A stretch of DNA of 64,000 nt from JAAYCI01 sp964370195 (GTDB taxonomy: Bacteria; Bacillota; Clostridia; Oscillospirales; Ruminococcaceae), in contig CAYJIH010000005.1 of the NCBI GenBank assembly GCA_964370195.1, positions 1-64,000 of the forward strand. Reading direction: 5' to 3'. This document shows positions 8,790-17,442 of the stretch, piece after piece. How positions within the stretch are numbered: position 1 is the stretch's first letter; the number at the start of each line of letters is the position of its first letter. The notes below the pieces were generated by a model. It was given only the letters and a program-made list of their open reading frames with translations, did not search any database and had not been told where the DNA came from. The position numbers and the translations under genes are program-made.

Positions 8790-10002
8790 AAGATAAAATC
8801 TCCTGCTGATGGCTAATTTTTTGCACTGTTGCTTGCACACTTCCGTCCTGAAAGGCTATGTCTATTGTATCTGAATCCTTCAATTTTAACACACTATCTA
8901 TTGTTTTTTCTTCTTTTCTAACAATTGTGTACCCTCTTGCCAAAACAGCGTACGGGCTCAACCCAGCCGCCAATTGTGTGCATTCACGAAAAGAAAGTTC
9001 ATATTTTACAAGCAAATTATGTGTTTTCTGCTGTACTTCTAAACTGATATGGTTCAGTTTCGCCTGTTGACGCTCTAGCTGCTTGCTTGGCGCCTGCAAG
9101 GCAAGTTCTTGACGATAAATTCTCATCTTATTATAGCATAAATTTAAATAATTATGAATATTTTTCCCCTGATTTTTACATTCATCCTCTTGTTTTTGTA
9201 AAAAACTGAATATATTTACAAAAGCAAGCTCGGCAGCAACCGAGGGGGTTGGTGCACGTTTATCTGCCACAAAGTCAAGCAATGTAAAGTCAACCTCGTG
9301 GCCAATGGCCGAAATGATCGGTGTATTGGATTGAAAAACAGCACGCACCAATGCCTCATCTTGAAAAGCTGATAAATCTTCAGAAGACCCACCACCGCGT
9401 GCAATAATGATAACATCCAGGCCAATCGCATCCATTTTATAAAGTGCCTGTGTAATTTTGGAAGCAGCCCCATTCCCCTGCACAGATACAGGAAACAAAA
9501 CAATTTTGGCACACGGGTTTCTTCTTTGTGCCACATTGAGAATATCTTGCAAAGCAGCGCCGGATTTTGATGTTATTACCCCCACATTCCACGCGAAATA
9601 GGGTATTTGTTTTTTATGCGCCTCTTCGAACAAACCCTCTTGACGCAATTTTTCTTTTAAGGCATCTAACGTCATTTTCTGTGCGCCCGTACCATCTTCA
9701 AATAATGCATCCACATAAATTTGATACGCGCCTTCTTTTTCATACAATGACACACGACCACGTGCCACTACATTCATCCCATTTTTTGGGTAAAAGGAAA
9801 GTCTATCCGCTTGTGTTCGAAATAATACAGCTTTTATCGACGCTTTTTTATCCGACAAAGTGAAATAACAATGGCCGGTTTTATGGTGTCGGTTAAAATT
9901 TGATATTTCGCCACGAATGGCAATATCTTGCAAGTTTACATCGTCTTGAAAAATAGATTGAACGTAGCGATTTAACGCAGACACATCCAGTATGGTTGCC
10001 AT
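8782..10002 (-). CDS. xseA: Exodeoxyribonuclease VII large subunit
   Basis: Catalytic subunit of exonuclease VII, which degrades single-stranded DNA from both ends. An N-terminal OB-fold (about 1-100, with GEISNFNRHHKTGHCYFTL) is followed by the catalytic domain with IARGGGSSEDLSAFQDE, ISAIGHEVDFTLLDFVAD and RAPTPSVAAEL, then a helical C-terminus. The ATG at 10002 has GGAGG and gives 406 residues, within the family range. Only 1 bp separates it from the upstream TsaD-like gene. Confidence 0.96.
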   Translation of the reverse strand: MATILDVSALNRYVQSIFQDDVNLQDIAIRGEISNFNRHHKTGHCYFTLSDKKASIKAVLFRTQADRLSFYPKNGMNVVARGRVSLYEKEGAYQIYVDALFEDGTGAQKMTLDALKEKLRQEGLFEEAHKKQIPYFAWNVGVITSKSGAALQDILNVAQRRNPCAKIVLFPVSVQGNGAASKITQALYKMDAIGLDVIIIARGGGSSEDLSAFQDEALVRAVFQSNTPIISAIGHEVDFTLLDFVADKRAPTPSVAAELAFVNIFSFLQKQEDECKNQGKNIHNYLNLCYNKMRIYRQELALQAPSKQLERQQAKLNHISLEVQQKTHNLLVKYELSFRECTQLAAGLSPYAVLARGYTIVRKEEKTIDSVLKLKDSDTIDIAFQDGSVQATVQKISHQQEILSYE

Positions 10003-10003
10003 A

Positions 10004-10930
10004 TTATTCCTCCATGCTTGCCAAAAGTGCAACACCCACGGCATTGTCTGCCGATAAAGCCGGTGGCACAAAATGAAGCATCGGCTCACATTTTTCCATC
10101 TCAGCTCGAATGATGTCACTGCTAAATACACCACCGGCACACACCACCGGCAAAGCACCCTCTAGTTGCCTTGCATGGCGGATCATCCCAAGGGCTGTAT
10201 GGGCAAGAAAAACAAGACAATATTTTGCAACATAGTCCCTTGTTTGCCCTTCTTGCAGCAAACGCTCGCACTGATTTTCCAGCCCTGAAAGATGACAGTT
10301 TCCATTTTTTATATTCACTTTTGGTGTGATTGTTTTTGTACATTCTTTTGCAAGTTCTGAAACAAAAACACCGGCGGGAAATGCAAAACCAAGCTTAACA
10401 CCCAGCCGATCCACCGCCTGGCCTGCATATAAGTCAAGGCTTTTGCACAAAAGCCCGCCTATTTTGCACCCCTGAATTTTCAACAGTTCGGTGGTGCCGC
10501 CTGAAAAATGCAAAAATAAAAATGGCTGATTGTACGACACCGGCCATAGCCCTGCACCAAAATAAGCCGCTGCCAAATGCCCTTCTTGATGGCTTACACA
10601 GCGCAGTGGGATATTGGCAGTATACGCCGCTGCCGTTGCAGCATTTACACCCGCCAAAAAACACGGCATATAGGAATTTTCAATCGGCCGTGGTTTTTCT
10701 GATACGGATATGGCATCAATTTGAGACAAAAATCCATCTGCCTTAAGTTCTGAAAGTAACATTGGCAAAACTTTTGTATGCTGAAATACAGCATCGCTTT
10801 GCCTTAGGCCACATTGGCCTTGTGGCACCGATAAAAATTCTTTTTTTGCACAAACAACCTCCAAGCGGCTTGTGTGCACCACAGCCACGGAGGTTGCGTA
10901 ATTGCTTGTATCAATTCCAAGAGATATCAC
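10004..10930 (-). CDS. TsaD/Gcp-like paralogue (peptidase M22 fold)
   Basis: 308-residue member of the ASKHA-fold TsaD (Gcp/YgjD) family. It starts ISLGIDTSNYATSVAVV, has the metal-site pattern HQEGH near residue 114, the SGGTTEL phosphate loop and a C-terminal CAGGVFSS. TsaD makes the t6A modification of tRNA together with TsaB, TsaE and TsaC; none of those are nearby, and the protein is shorter than standard TsaD (about 335-345). This copy, fixed between nusB and xseA in Clostridia, is probably a paralogue of unknown role. GTG start with AAGGTG upstream. Confidence 0.8.
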   Translation of the reverse strand: MISLGIDTSNYATSVAVVHTSRLEVVCAKKEFLSVPQGQCGLRQSDAVFQHTKVLPMLLSELKADGFLSQIDAISVSEKPRPIENSYMPCFLAGVNAATAAAYTANIPLRCVSHQEGHLAAAYFGAGLWPVSYNQPFLFLHFSGGTTELLKIQGCKIGGLLCKSLDLYAGQAVDRLGVKLGFAFPAGVFVSELAKECTKTITPKVNIKNGNCHLSGLENQCERLLQEGQTRDYVAKYCLVFLAHTALGMIRHARQLEGALPVVCAGGVFSSDIIRAEMEKCEPMLHFVPPALSADNAVGVALLASMEE

Positions 10931-10951
10931 ACGGCACCTTGCCTTTGCTAT

Positions 10952-11380
10952 TTAATCTGTTTGTTCAGCTGGCATGTCCATTTGTTTTCTTTTAATTTCC
11001 AACTCTTTAACAATACTACCTAAAATACCATTCACAAATTGATAATCATTTTCATCACCATATTTGCGCATAAGCTCTACCGCTTCATTAATCACAACGC
11101 TATCCATATCTTCATCGCCATACAACATTTCAGCTACAGCCAAACGCAACACCTGCAAACTGACACGTGGCAAACGTGTTAATGTCCAGCCTTTTAATTT
11201 AGGCACAATTAAATCGTCTATTTCTTGTTGATGATCGCAACAATTTTGAAGCACGGCTGCAGAGTACGTATCCATTGGATATTCCTCTTCTAGCACAGCA
11301 TGAATTGTTCCTTGAAAAGACTGTGCAAATAGGCACAGGAAAGCATTTTCTCTAGATTGTCTTCGTCCCAATTTCTCCAT
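10952..11380 (-). CDS. nusB: Transcription antitermination factor NusB
   Basis: All-helical RNA-binding protein that works with NusE/S10 on boxA in rRNA leaders. The N-terminus GRRQSRENAFLCLFAQ and the C-terminal DSVVINEAVELMRKYGDE-x-D-x-x-FVNGILG are the family hallmarks. 142 residues is normal. The ATG follows GAGGAG, which includes the end of the upstream gene. It lies between the Asp23-like gene and the xseAB cluster, as in many Clostridia. Confidence 0.95.
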   Translation of the reverse strand: MEKLGRRQSRENAFLCLFAQSFQGTIHAVLEEEYPMDTYSAAVLQNCCDHQQEIDDLIVPKLKGWTLTRLPRVSLQVLRLAVAEMLYGDEDMDSVVINEAVELMRKYGDENDYQFVNGILGSIVKELEIKRKQMDMPAEQTD

Positions 11381-11383
11381 TCG

Positions 11384-11740
11384 TCACTCCTCGTTGCTTT
11401 GCGCAAGGCCCCCCACTGTGATGTTAACACGCCCTACCGTAACAGCACTCATGTTTTGAATCGCATTTTTTACATTGTTTTGTACTTTTTCGCAAACATC
11501 TACCAAAACAGCTTTTTCATCCAATATCAAAGAAAGCTGTACATCCACCACACCATTTTTAACTTCTACCGTGATGGCATTTTGTGATACAAAGAATTTT
11601 TTCAAATCATAACCACCGGCATTGAACGAACCAATATCGGCAACACCGGTTATTTCTTTTGCTGCATACCAAGCAATCTTTTCCAGTGCTTTACTGGAAA
11701 TTTGCAAACGTCCCTCTTGACTTAGGCGTTCTGTTTCCAT
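11384..11740 (-). CDS. Asp23/Gls24-family envelope stress protein
   Basis: 118-residue soluble protein of the Asp23 family (YqhY-like), with the typical start GRLQISSKALEKIAWYAAKE and C-terminal NVKNAIQNMSAVTVGRVNITVGGL. Asp23 proteins are linked to envelope stress and to control of fatty acid synthesis; the role here is inferred from family and position. The ATG at 11740 has AAGGGG; an ATG 8 codons upstream has no ribosome site. It heads the nusB operon. In spore formers spoIIIA genes usually sit upstream; here gatB does. Confidence 0.88.
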   Translation of the reverse strand: METERLSQEGRLQISSKALEKIAWYAAKEITGVADIGSFNAGGYDLKKFFVSQNAITVEVKNGVVDVQLSLILDEKAVLVDVCEKVQNNVKNAIQNMSAVTVGRVNITVGGLAQSNEE

Positions 11741-11791
11741 ATTGTTGGCCCCTTCCCATAACATTCGCTACAAGAGTTTTTGTATATTTTT

Positions 11792-11820
11792 ATTATATCA
11801 TCTTTTTTCTGTCCTCACAA
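11792..11820 (-). promoter_or_regulatory. Promoter for asp23-nusB-xseAB operon
   Basis: On the minus strand TTGTGA (11820-11815), a 17-bp spacer and TATAAT (11797-11792), preceded by an extended TG-A, form a sigma-A-type promoter. It overlaps the last codons and stop of gatB, so the long downstream operon can be transcribed independently of gatCAB. Confidence 0.6.
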
Positions 11821-13265
11821 GGCGTGAGATTGCTCTTTTCAGAAAGCTGAAAAAGAAGTATCTGCCGCATTTTTTTCGGGTGAGCACATCCACCGCTTTT
11901 TTGCATAGCCTTGCCCAGTAAAAAATCGGCTGCTTTTGTTTTTCCATTTTCAAAATCTTGCACAACCAAGGGGTTTTCGCAAAGCACTTCTTTTACAAAA
12001 TTACTTAATAGAGATTCATCTTGTGTTTGAAGCACCCCCTTTTCCTTCGCCAATTGCATGGCATTTTTTCCATTTTGCACCATTTCATACAGCAATTGTT
12101 TTGCAATGGTTGCCGATACAGCCCCCTCCTCCACCATAGAGACCAGCTCGGAAAATTGGGCCGGTGTAATTGCAAGCGTTTGCCAGTTTAAGTTTCTCTC
12201 TCTCATCACCATTTTTAATGGGCCTGTTACCCATTGCGACAACCGCTCTATGTTATGCTCTGCAAAGGCATTCTCGAAAAATAAAGCTTGTGCTTTGTTT
12301 GAAATAAGAAGAAATGCCTGCTTTTCGCTAACATTTAAATCTGTTTGATAGCGCTGCCACTTGTCAACAGGTAATTCCGGCAAAAACTTTCTTTGTTCTT
12401 CTTGCTCGCTTTTCGGAATACACAGTGGCATTAAATCGGGCTCTTGAATAAATCGATATTCCCCTTGATCCTCTTTACTACGAAGCAATGTGCTATTCTT
12501 TTGCTTTTCATCCCAATGGCGTGTTTCTTGTTTGATGGTATACCCTTGCTCTAAAAGTAATTTTTGACGTTGTTCTTCATGTAGAATAGAATGGTATACC
12601 GCTGAAAAACTATTTATATTTTTCATTTCACAACGCTGGCCCAGTTTGGTATCATGTGCACTGTGCACAGAAACATTCACATCCGCACGCAAGCTTCCTT
12701 CTTGCATTTTAACATCAGAAATATCCAAATATTTTAACAAACATGCCATGGCCTCTAAACATGCTTTTGCTTTTTCAGCACTGTCTATTTGAGGTTTTGT
12801 AACAATTTCAAGCAAAGGCACGCCACAGCGATTATAATCCAATAATGTCATACCATCTTTTGTAACCACCGTTTTGCCTGCATCTTCTTCAATTTGGATG
12901 CGTTCGATTTCCACATGATGCTTTACGCCATCCAAAATATAAAATAAAATGCCATTTTCCGCAATGGGTTGATTTAATTGTGTAATTTGATACCCTTTTG
13001 GCAAATCCGGATACACGTAATGTTTGCGTTCAAAATGGGAAACGGCATTGATTTGGCAAGAAAGCGCCAACCCCAAACGAACAGCATACAACGCTGCTGT
13101 GTGGTTTAGCACCGGCAATGCACCGGGCAAACCCAAACACACAGGGCAACACAGTGTATTCGGCGGTGCCGAAAAACGGTTGGCACAAGAACAAAACAAC
13201 TTGCTTTTTGTGTTAAGCTCTGTATGAATTTCAAGCCCAATAACCGTTTGTAGTAGCTCACTCAT
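11793..13265 (-). CDS. gatB: Asp-tRNA(Asn)/Glu-tRNA(Gln) amidotransferase subunit B
   Basis: Kinase subunit of GatCAB, which phosphorylates the Glu or Asp on the mischarged tRNA before amidation. N-terminal VIGLEIHTELNTKSKLFC, two Cys pairs (FCSCANRF...CCPVCLGLPG), HYVYPDLPKGYQI, and ALRADVNVS-type (SLRADVNVSV) motifs are present. The C-terminal helical/YqeY domain is complete. The final residues after LLFQL are a lineage-specific tail. ATG overlaps the gatA stop by 4 bp. 490 residues, slightly longer than the usual 475-480. Confidence 0.96.
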   Translation of the reverse strand: MSELLQTVIGLEIHTELNTKSKLFCSCANRFSAPPNTLCCPVCLGLPGALPVLNHTAALYAVRLGLALSCQINAVSHFERKHYVYPDLPKGYQITQLNQPIAENGILFYILDGVKHHVEIERIQIEEDAGKTVVTKDGMTLLDYNRCGVPLLEIVTKPQIDSAEKAKACLEAMACLLKYLDISDVKMQEGSLRADVNVSVHSAHDTKLGQRCEMKNINSFSAVYHSILHEEQRQKLLLEQGYTIKQETRHWDEKQKNSTLLRSKEDQGEYRFIQEPDLMPLCIPKSEQEEQRKFLPELPVDKWQRYQTDLNVSEKQAFLLISNKAQALFFENAFAEHNIERLSQWVTGPLKMVMRERNLNWQTLAITPAQFSELVSMVEEGAVSATIAKQLLYEMVQNGKNAMQLAKEKGVLQTQDESLLSNFVKEVLCENPLVVQDFENGKTKAADFLLGKAMQKSGGCAHPKKMRQILLFQLSEKSNLTPCEDRKKMI

Positions 13266-14451
13266 AATTGTTCAGCCACCCTATTTTCATGAAATGATTG
13301 TTCTAGCTGCTCGCCTAAGGCAAGCAGCCTATAATCGGCCCCATGCGGCCCAATCAACTGAATGCCCACAGGCAACTCCCCACTTTTTACGGGATACGGC
13401 ATTGTTAACGCCGGCATGCCTGTTAAATTTGCCTCTACAGTGTATAAATCGAGCTGTATGGAATCTTTTTCCGAAAGACCAACTTCCGGAACAGAACGCG
13501 GACACGTGGGCATAACGACCACATGGCATGTGTCCCAAACCTTTTGCCATAATTCTTGAACCACTTGGCGTACTGTGCACGCGCTATCATACATATCTCT
13601 TTTATTTTCTACCGATAGAACGTAGGCACCAAAGGCAATTCGTTTTTGAACTTCAAAGCCAAATCGATTGGCACGCAATGTAGGCGGGCTACATTGCTCC
13701 CCTGAAAAACGAAGTCCATCAAATCGTGCCAAATTCGAAAATGCCTCTGCCGACGACAAAATATGATAGGCCGACAACAATGTTTCATAGGCAGGCAACA
13801 CGGGCTCTACCACATCATAGCCTAGGTTTACAAGTTGAGAAACCAGTTGTTCGTAGGCAAGTTTCACCTGTTTGTCTGCCGTTTGTAAAACGCGATTCGA
13901 ACAAACGCCCACTCGTAATTGTTTTGGCAAAACCTGCTTACCTGTTCTTTGTTCACACCGAAACCAAGTAGCATCCAATTCATCCCGTTTTGAAATGGCC
14001 TCAAACACATGTGTCAAATCTTGCACATTGTTTGCCAAAGGGCCAATTTGATCCATAGAAGAGGCATGTGCCACAAGCCCCAAACGTGATACAGCCCCAT
14101 ACGTTGGCTTTAGGCCTGCAATACCACAAAAAGAGGCTGGAATTCGCACAGAACCACCTGTATCAGACCCAAGAGAAAAGGGAAGCTGTGCTGCTGCAAC
14201 CGCCGCCGCACTTCCACAAGAGGATCCNNNNNNNNNNNNNNNNNNNNNNNNNNNNNNNNNNNNNNNNNNNNNNNNNNNNNNNNNNNNNNNNNNNNNNNNN
14301 NNNNNNNNNNNNNNNNNNNNNNNNNNNGTGTTGTGGGTTCTTTCTCTTGGATGATGCATAAAAAAGCTTCTACGATTTCCTTGGCACTAAATGCGCCACA
14401 TTCTTGCCCATTCAAAAGCTCTGCAATTCCCAGTTTTCTCACATCAATCAT
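13262..14451 (-). CDS. gatA: Asp-tRNA(Asn)/Glu-tRNA(Gln) amidotransferase subunit A, interrupted by assembly gap
   Basis: Amidase that releases ammonia from glutamine for GatB. The first 41 residues (14451-14328) and the last 321 (14227-13262) are visible; between them are 100 N. The visible part has the amidase Ser motif GSSCGSAAAVAA, with Cys where Gly is usual, and the nucleophile region LGSDTGGSVRIPASFCG. The two sides are in different frames across 100 bases, and comparison with a standard GatA suggests about 110 residues are missing, including the catalytic Lys region. So the N run is a placeholder, not a real length. ATG overlaps gatC by 4 bp. Confidence 0.93.
14228..14327. other. Assembly gap of exactly 100 N
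   Basis: The run of 100 N lies inside gatA. The true missing segment must leave remainder 2 when divided by 3 to keep gatA in frame, while 100 leaves remainder 1. Comparison with GatA family length suggests roughly 330 bases are missing. Confidence 0.97.
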
Positions 14452-14744
14452 ATCATATCCTTTTGGGGTTGGAAAATAAAATATCCGTGATGCGTCCTAT
14501 TATTTGTTGTATTTCGGAAAATTTGTGCTGAAGACAACGAAAGCATTGCCACATCTTCGCGCAAAATAGGTTGCCGAGGCAAGGGGTTTTGTATAAAAAA
14601 CAGAGGCTGCCTTGTTTTATGTAAACAAGATGGCAAAGAAAACAATTGCACCGCCTCCAGAACGCTCTCCACTAAAGCGTCTTGCTGTTCTTGTGGTAAT
14701 TGTAATTGGGTATCTCGCATCAGACCATCAACTGTGTGTGACAT
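14448..14744 (-). CDS. gatC: Asp-tRNA(Asn)/Glu-tRNA(Gln) amidotransferase subunit C
   Basis: Small scaffold subunit that wraps between GatA and GatB. The 98 residues are poorly conserved, but the C-terminal pattern LPRQPILREDVAMLS...GYFIFQP matches the GatC R-E-D and terminal F-x-x-P signature. The ATG at 14744 follows GGAGGGG. It overlaps ligA by 17 bp at its start and gatA by 4 bp at its end, so gatC, gatA and gatB form one translationally coupled unit behind ligA. Confidence 0.86.
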   Translation of the reverse strand: MSHTVDGLMRDTQLQLPQEQQDALVESVLEAVQLFSLPSCLHKTRQPLFFIQNPLPRQPILREDVAMLSLSSAQIFRNTTNNRTHHGYFIFQPQKDMI

Positions 14745-16728
14745 CCAACCCCTCCAACATCTGCCGTAACGCCTCCTCTGATAGCACGGGAACACCAAGT
14801 TTTGTGGCCTTCTCCAGTTTAGAACCGGCAGATTCGCCTGCCAAAAGGTAACTGGTTTTTTTGCTAACAGAGCTGCTGGTTTTTCCGCCATTTTGTATGA
14901 TGAGTTGCTCGGCCTCCTGGCGCGATAAAGTTGGCAACGTACCTGTTATTACAAACGTTAAACCTGCCAATATTTCAGATGTTTGCTGCCCAATATACTG
15001 CATGTTCATACCAGCCGCTTTTAACCGCGACAATAAGTCCTCTGTACCATGGCGGCCAAAAAAATCCACAACACTCTGTGCCATCACCGTGCCAAACCCT
15101 TCTATAGCACATATTTCCTCTTCACTTGCTGAACAAATTGCATCCATGTGCATAAAATGCCCCGCCAATAACTCCGCTGCTTTGTCACCTATATTACGTA
15201 TACCAAACCCAAAAAGAAGGCGGCTAAGGTTATTTTGTTTCGAGGCCTGGATAGAAAACAATAAATTTTGTGCGGATTTTTTTTGGAATTTGTCAAGAGC
15301 AAGCAAATCATCTTCTGTTAAACCGTATATATCGGCAATTGTGTGCACAAGATTTTTTTGTATCAGCTGTGCACACACCGCTTCACCCATACCTTCAATG
15401 TCCATGGCACCACGGCTTGCAAAATGTATAAGATTTCGTAGGGCCTGTGCTGGGCACTCCGGATTTTGGCAGCGCAAAGCAACTTCCTGTGGCAATTGAA
15501 TCACAGTTTCCCCACAAGATGGACATACCGTGGGCATTTGAAACACCGGATTTTCGCTGTCATGTTTTAAAACAGACACCACCTCGGGAATAATGTCGCC
15601 GGCTTTTCGCACTACAATTGTATCTCCAATGCGAAGGTCTAATTGCTGAATATAATCTTGATTATGCAAAATTGCACGCGAAACCGTACTTCCCGACAAT
15701 ACAATCGGCTCGAATACAGCCGTGGGCGTTAAAACACCTGTTCGCCCCACAGACACTGCTACGTCTAGCAAAGTGCTTTCCTTTTCCTCGGGCGGATATT
15801 TAAATGCAATGGCCCAGCGTGGATATTTTGTGGTGCTGCCAAGAGCTTCTCTTTGAGAGAAATCGTCCACTTTCACAACTGCTCCATCAATGTCAAAAGA
15901 AAAATCATTTCTTTGGGCACCAATGTCTTCAATATCTTTCAGTGCTTCATCCATGGTATTTACCAGCCGGTAACGTGGGCTTACCAAAAAACCAAGCGAT
16001 TTCAAATAATCTAAACTTTCACTATGGCTTTGTAAAGAATGACCTTCGATTTGCTGAATATTGAATACAAAAATAGACAAATCCCGCTCGGCTGTTATCG
16101 CAGAATCTTTTTGGCGCAAACTACCAGACGCAGCATTGCGCGGATTTTTGGGCAGTGGTTTATCTTCTGCACGATATTTTTCAACCAAAGCATCAAATGC
16201 ACTACGCGGCATATACACTTCACCGCGCACTTCTAAAAAGCGTGGCGCATTGGGAATTGTTTTAGGGATACTTTGAATCGTGCGCAAATTTGCAGTTACA
16301 TCTTCGCCCACCATGCCATCCCCACGTGTAGACCCACGTGTAAACACCCCCTCAACATATTCTAAGCTAACCGATAAGCCGTCTATTTTCGCCTCTACCA
16401 CATAGGAAGCATCGTGGAAATTTTTGCGAACACGCTGGTCAAATTCTAACAAATCCTGCTCGTTAAACGCATCTTGTAAACTGTCCATCTTTACGCGGTG
16501 TTCCACCTTAGGGAAACGGCCGGAAGCACGCCCTTGCACCGTTTGGCTTGGCGAATTTTGCAAACGAAGAGAAGGAAAAGATGCTTCTAGCGTTTGAAGT
16601 TCTTGCATCAAAGCATCGTATTCAAAGTCTGATATTTCTGTACTGTCTTCTTCATAATATAAAGTAGCATGTTTTTGAAGTGTTTCTTGAAGCTCTATCA
16701 TTCGTTTTTCTGCTTGATTTTTATCCAT
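14728..16728 (-). CDS. ligA: NAD-dependent DNA ligase
   Basis: Seals nicks in replication and repair using NAD+. The domains in order are Ia, adenylation with KIDG (K114 the adenylated lysine), OB-fold, a zinc finger with CPSCGETV...CQNPECPAQ (about 405-428), the helix-hairpin-helix region and a C-terminal BRCT domain (about 588-660, starting LAGLTFVITGTLP). All are complete in 666 residues. ATG with AAAGGA upstream. It is placed ahead of gatCAB, with which it overlaps; pcrA, its frequent partner, is not next to it. Confidence 0.97.
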   Translation of the reverse strand: MDKNQAEKRMIELQETLQKHATLYYEEDSTEISDFEYDALMQELQTLEASFPSLRLQNSPSQTVQGRASGRFPKVEHRVKMDSLQDAFNEQDLLEFDQRVRKNFHDASYVVEAKIDGLSVSLEYVEGVFTRGSTRGDGMVGEDVTANLRTIQSIPKTIPNAPRFLEVRGEVYMPRSAFDALVEKYRAEDKPLPKNPRNAASGSLRQKDSAITAERDLSIFVFNIQQIEGHSLQSHSESLDYLKSLGFLVSPRYRLVNTMDEALKDIEDIGAQRNDFSFDIDGAVVKVDDFSQREALGSTTKYPRWAIAFKYPPEEKESTLLDVAVSVGRTGVLTPTAVFEPIVLSGSTVSRAILHNQDYIQQLDLRIGDTIVVRKAGDIIPEVVSVLKHDSENPVFQMPTVCPSCGETVIQLPQEVALRCQNPECPAQALRNLIHFASRGAMDIEGMGEAVCAQLIQKNLVHTIADIYGLTEDDLLALDKFQKKSAQNLLFSIQASKQNNLSRLLFGFGIRNIGDKAAELLAGHFMHMDAICSASEEEICAIEGFGTVMAQSVVDFFGRHGTEDLLSRLKAAGMNMQYIGQQTSEILAGLTFVITGTLPTLSRQEAEQLIIQNGGKTSSSVSKKTSYLLAGESAGSKLEKATKLGVPVLSEEALRQMLEGLDVTHS

Positions 16729-16781
16729 AAAAATTCCTTTGTATTATTTCAAAAATTACAGGCCTGCCTCTTTTTCGACTA

Positions 16782-17378
16782 TTATCTATTGTGCTTTTTA
16801 CTTTTCGGCTTTTTGCGATTCTTTTCTACAGAAAACCCAAATTTGCCCAAAGGTTCTCCAAGGCCGTAATACTGCCCATGAGAATAACAAATCGGCTTTG
16901 ATTTGTTAAAATGAAACTTTCCCGTTTCGTCAAAATATTCATCACTTACGTTTACAGCCAAAACCTCTGCTAAAAACATATGGTGAGATCCAAGCGGTAC
17001 CACTTCAGTTACCTTACATTCAATGTTCACGGGGCTTTCGTAAATTAAAGGCGCTGAAACTTGTGTTGCAGGGTGCGGCGTCAAGTTCATTTCTTTAAAT
17101 TTATCCACATCACGCCCACTTTTTACACCACAATAGTCGCATGCTTTGGCCAGTGCCTCTGTTGATAAATTCAGCACAAATTCGCCTGTTTTTTGTAAAA
17201 GTTCGAACGAGTGTCTGCTTTTTCGTACAGAAATATACGTCATCGCCGGATCTGTATTGATGGTGCCCACCCATGCCACGGTTAGAATATTTTTTTCTCC
17301 CTCTACTGTTCCACAAGATACCATCACAGCAGGCACTGGGTAAATAAGTGTTCCCGGTTTCCATGTCTCTTTTGCCAT
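16782..17378 (-). CDS. Flavin reductase-like FMN-binding protein
   Basis: 198-residue protein of the flavin reductase / FMN-binding split-barrel family, of the type starting WKPGTLIYPVPAVMVSCG, with the TVAWVGTINTDPAMTYISVR and FVLNLSTEALAKACDYCGV segments. Such proteins use FMN in small reductases or electron transfer; the substrate is not predictable. Start at ATG 17378 after AAGGGGG. The C-terminus is very basic (KKPKSKKHNR). It lies between a c-di-GMP enzyme and ligA with no clear functional link. Confidence 0.85.
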   Translation of the reverse strand: MAKETWKPGTLIYPVPAVMVSCGTVEGEKNILTVAWVGTINTDPAMTYISVRKSRHSFELLQKTGEFVLNLSTEALAKACDYCGVKSGRDVDKFKEMNLTPHPATQVSAPLIYESPVNIECKVTEVVPLGSHHMFLAEVLAVNVSDEYFDETGKFHFNKSKPICYSHGQYYGLGEPLGKFGFSVEKNRKKPKSKKHNR

Positions 17379-17398
17379 TTTCGCCCCCTTATACGATG

Positions 17399-17429
17399 GC
17401 AATACCCCCGGCATCGCCGAGGGCATTGC
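17399..17429. repeat. Imperfect inverted repeat (hairpin) ahead of the flavin reductase gene
   Basis: Two 14-base arms, GCAATACCCCCGGC and GCCGAGGGCATTGC, pair at 12 of 14 positions around an ATC loop. No T run follows on either strand, so a simple intrinsic terminator is unlikely. The hairpin ends 20 bases before the flavin reductase start and 13 bases after the preceding stop. It is far more GC-rich than its surroundings. Confidence 0.7.
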
Positions 17430-17442
17430 AAAACCAAACATT

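Noticed and set aside
13262..14451. gatA as a frameshifted pseudogene
   Set aside because: The frame change coincides exactly with the 100-N placeholder, and both flanks are well conserved, so the break is an assembly effect.
14861..15499. A plus-strand frame of 212 codons
   Set aside because: It lies fully inside ligA on the opposite strand, has no ribosome site, and the ligA frame carries all expected motifs.
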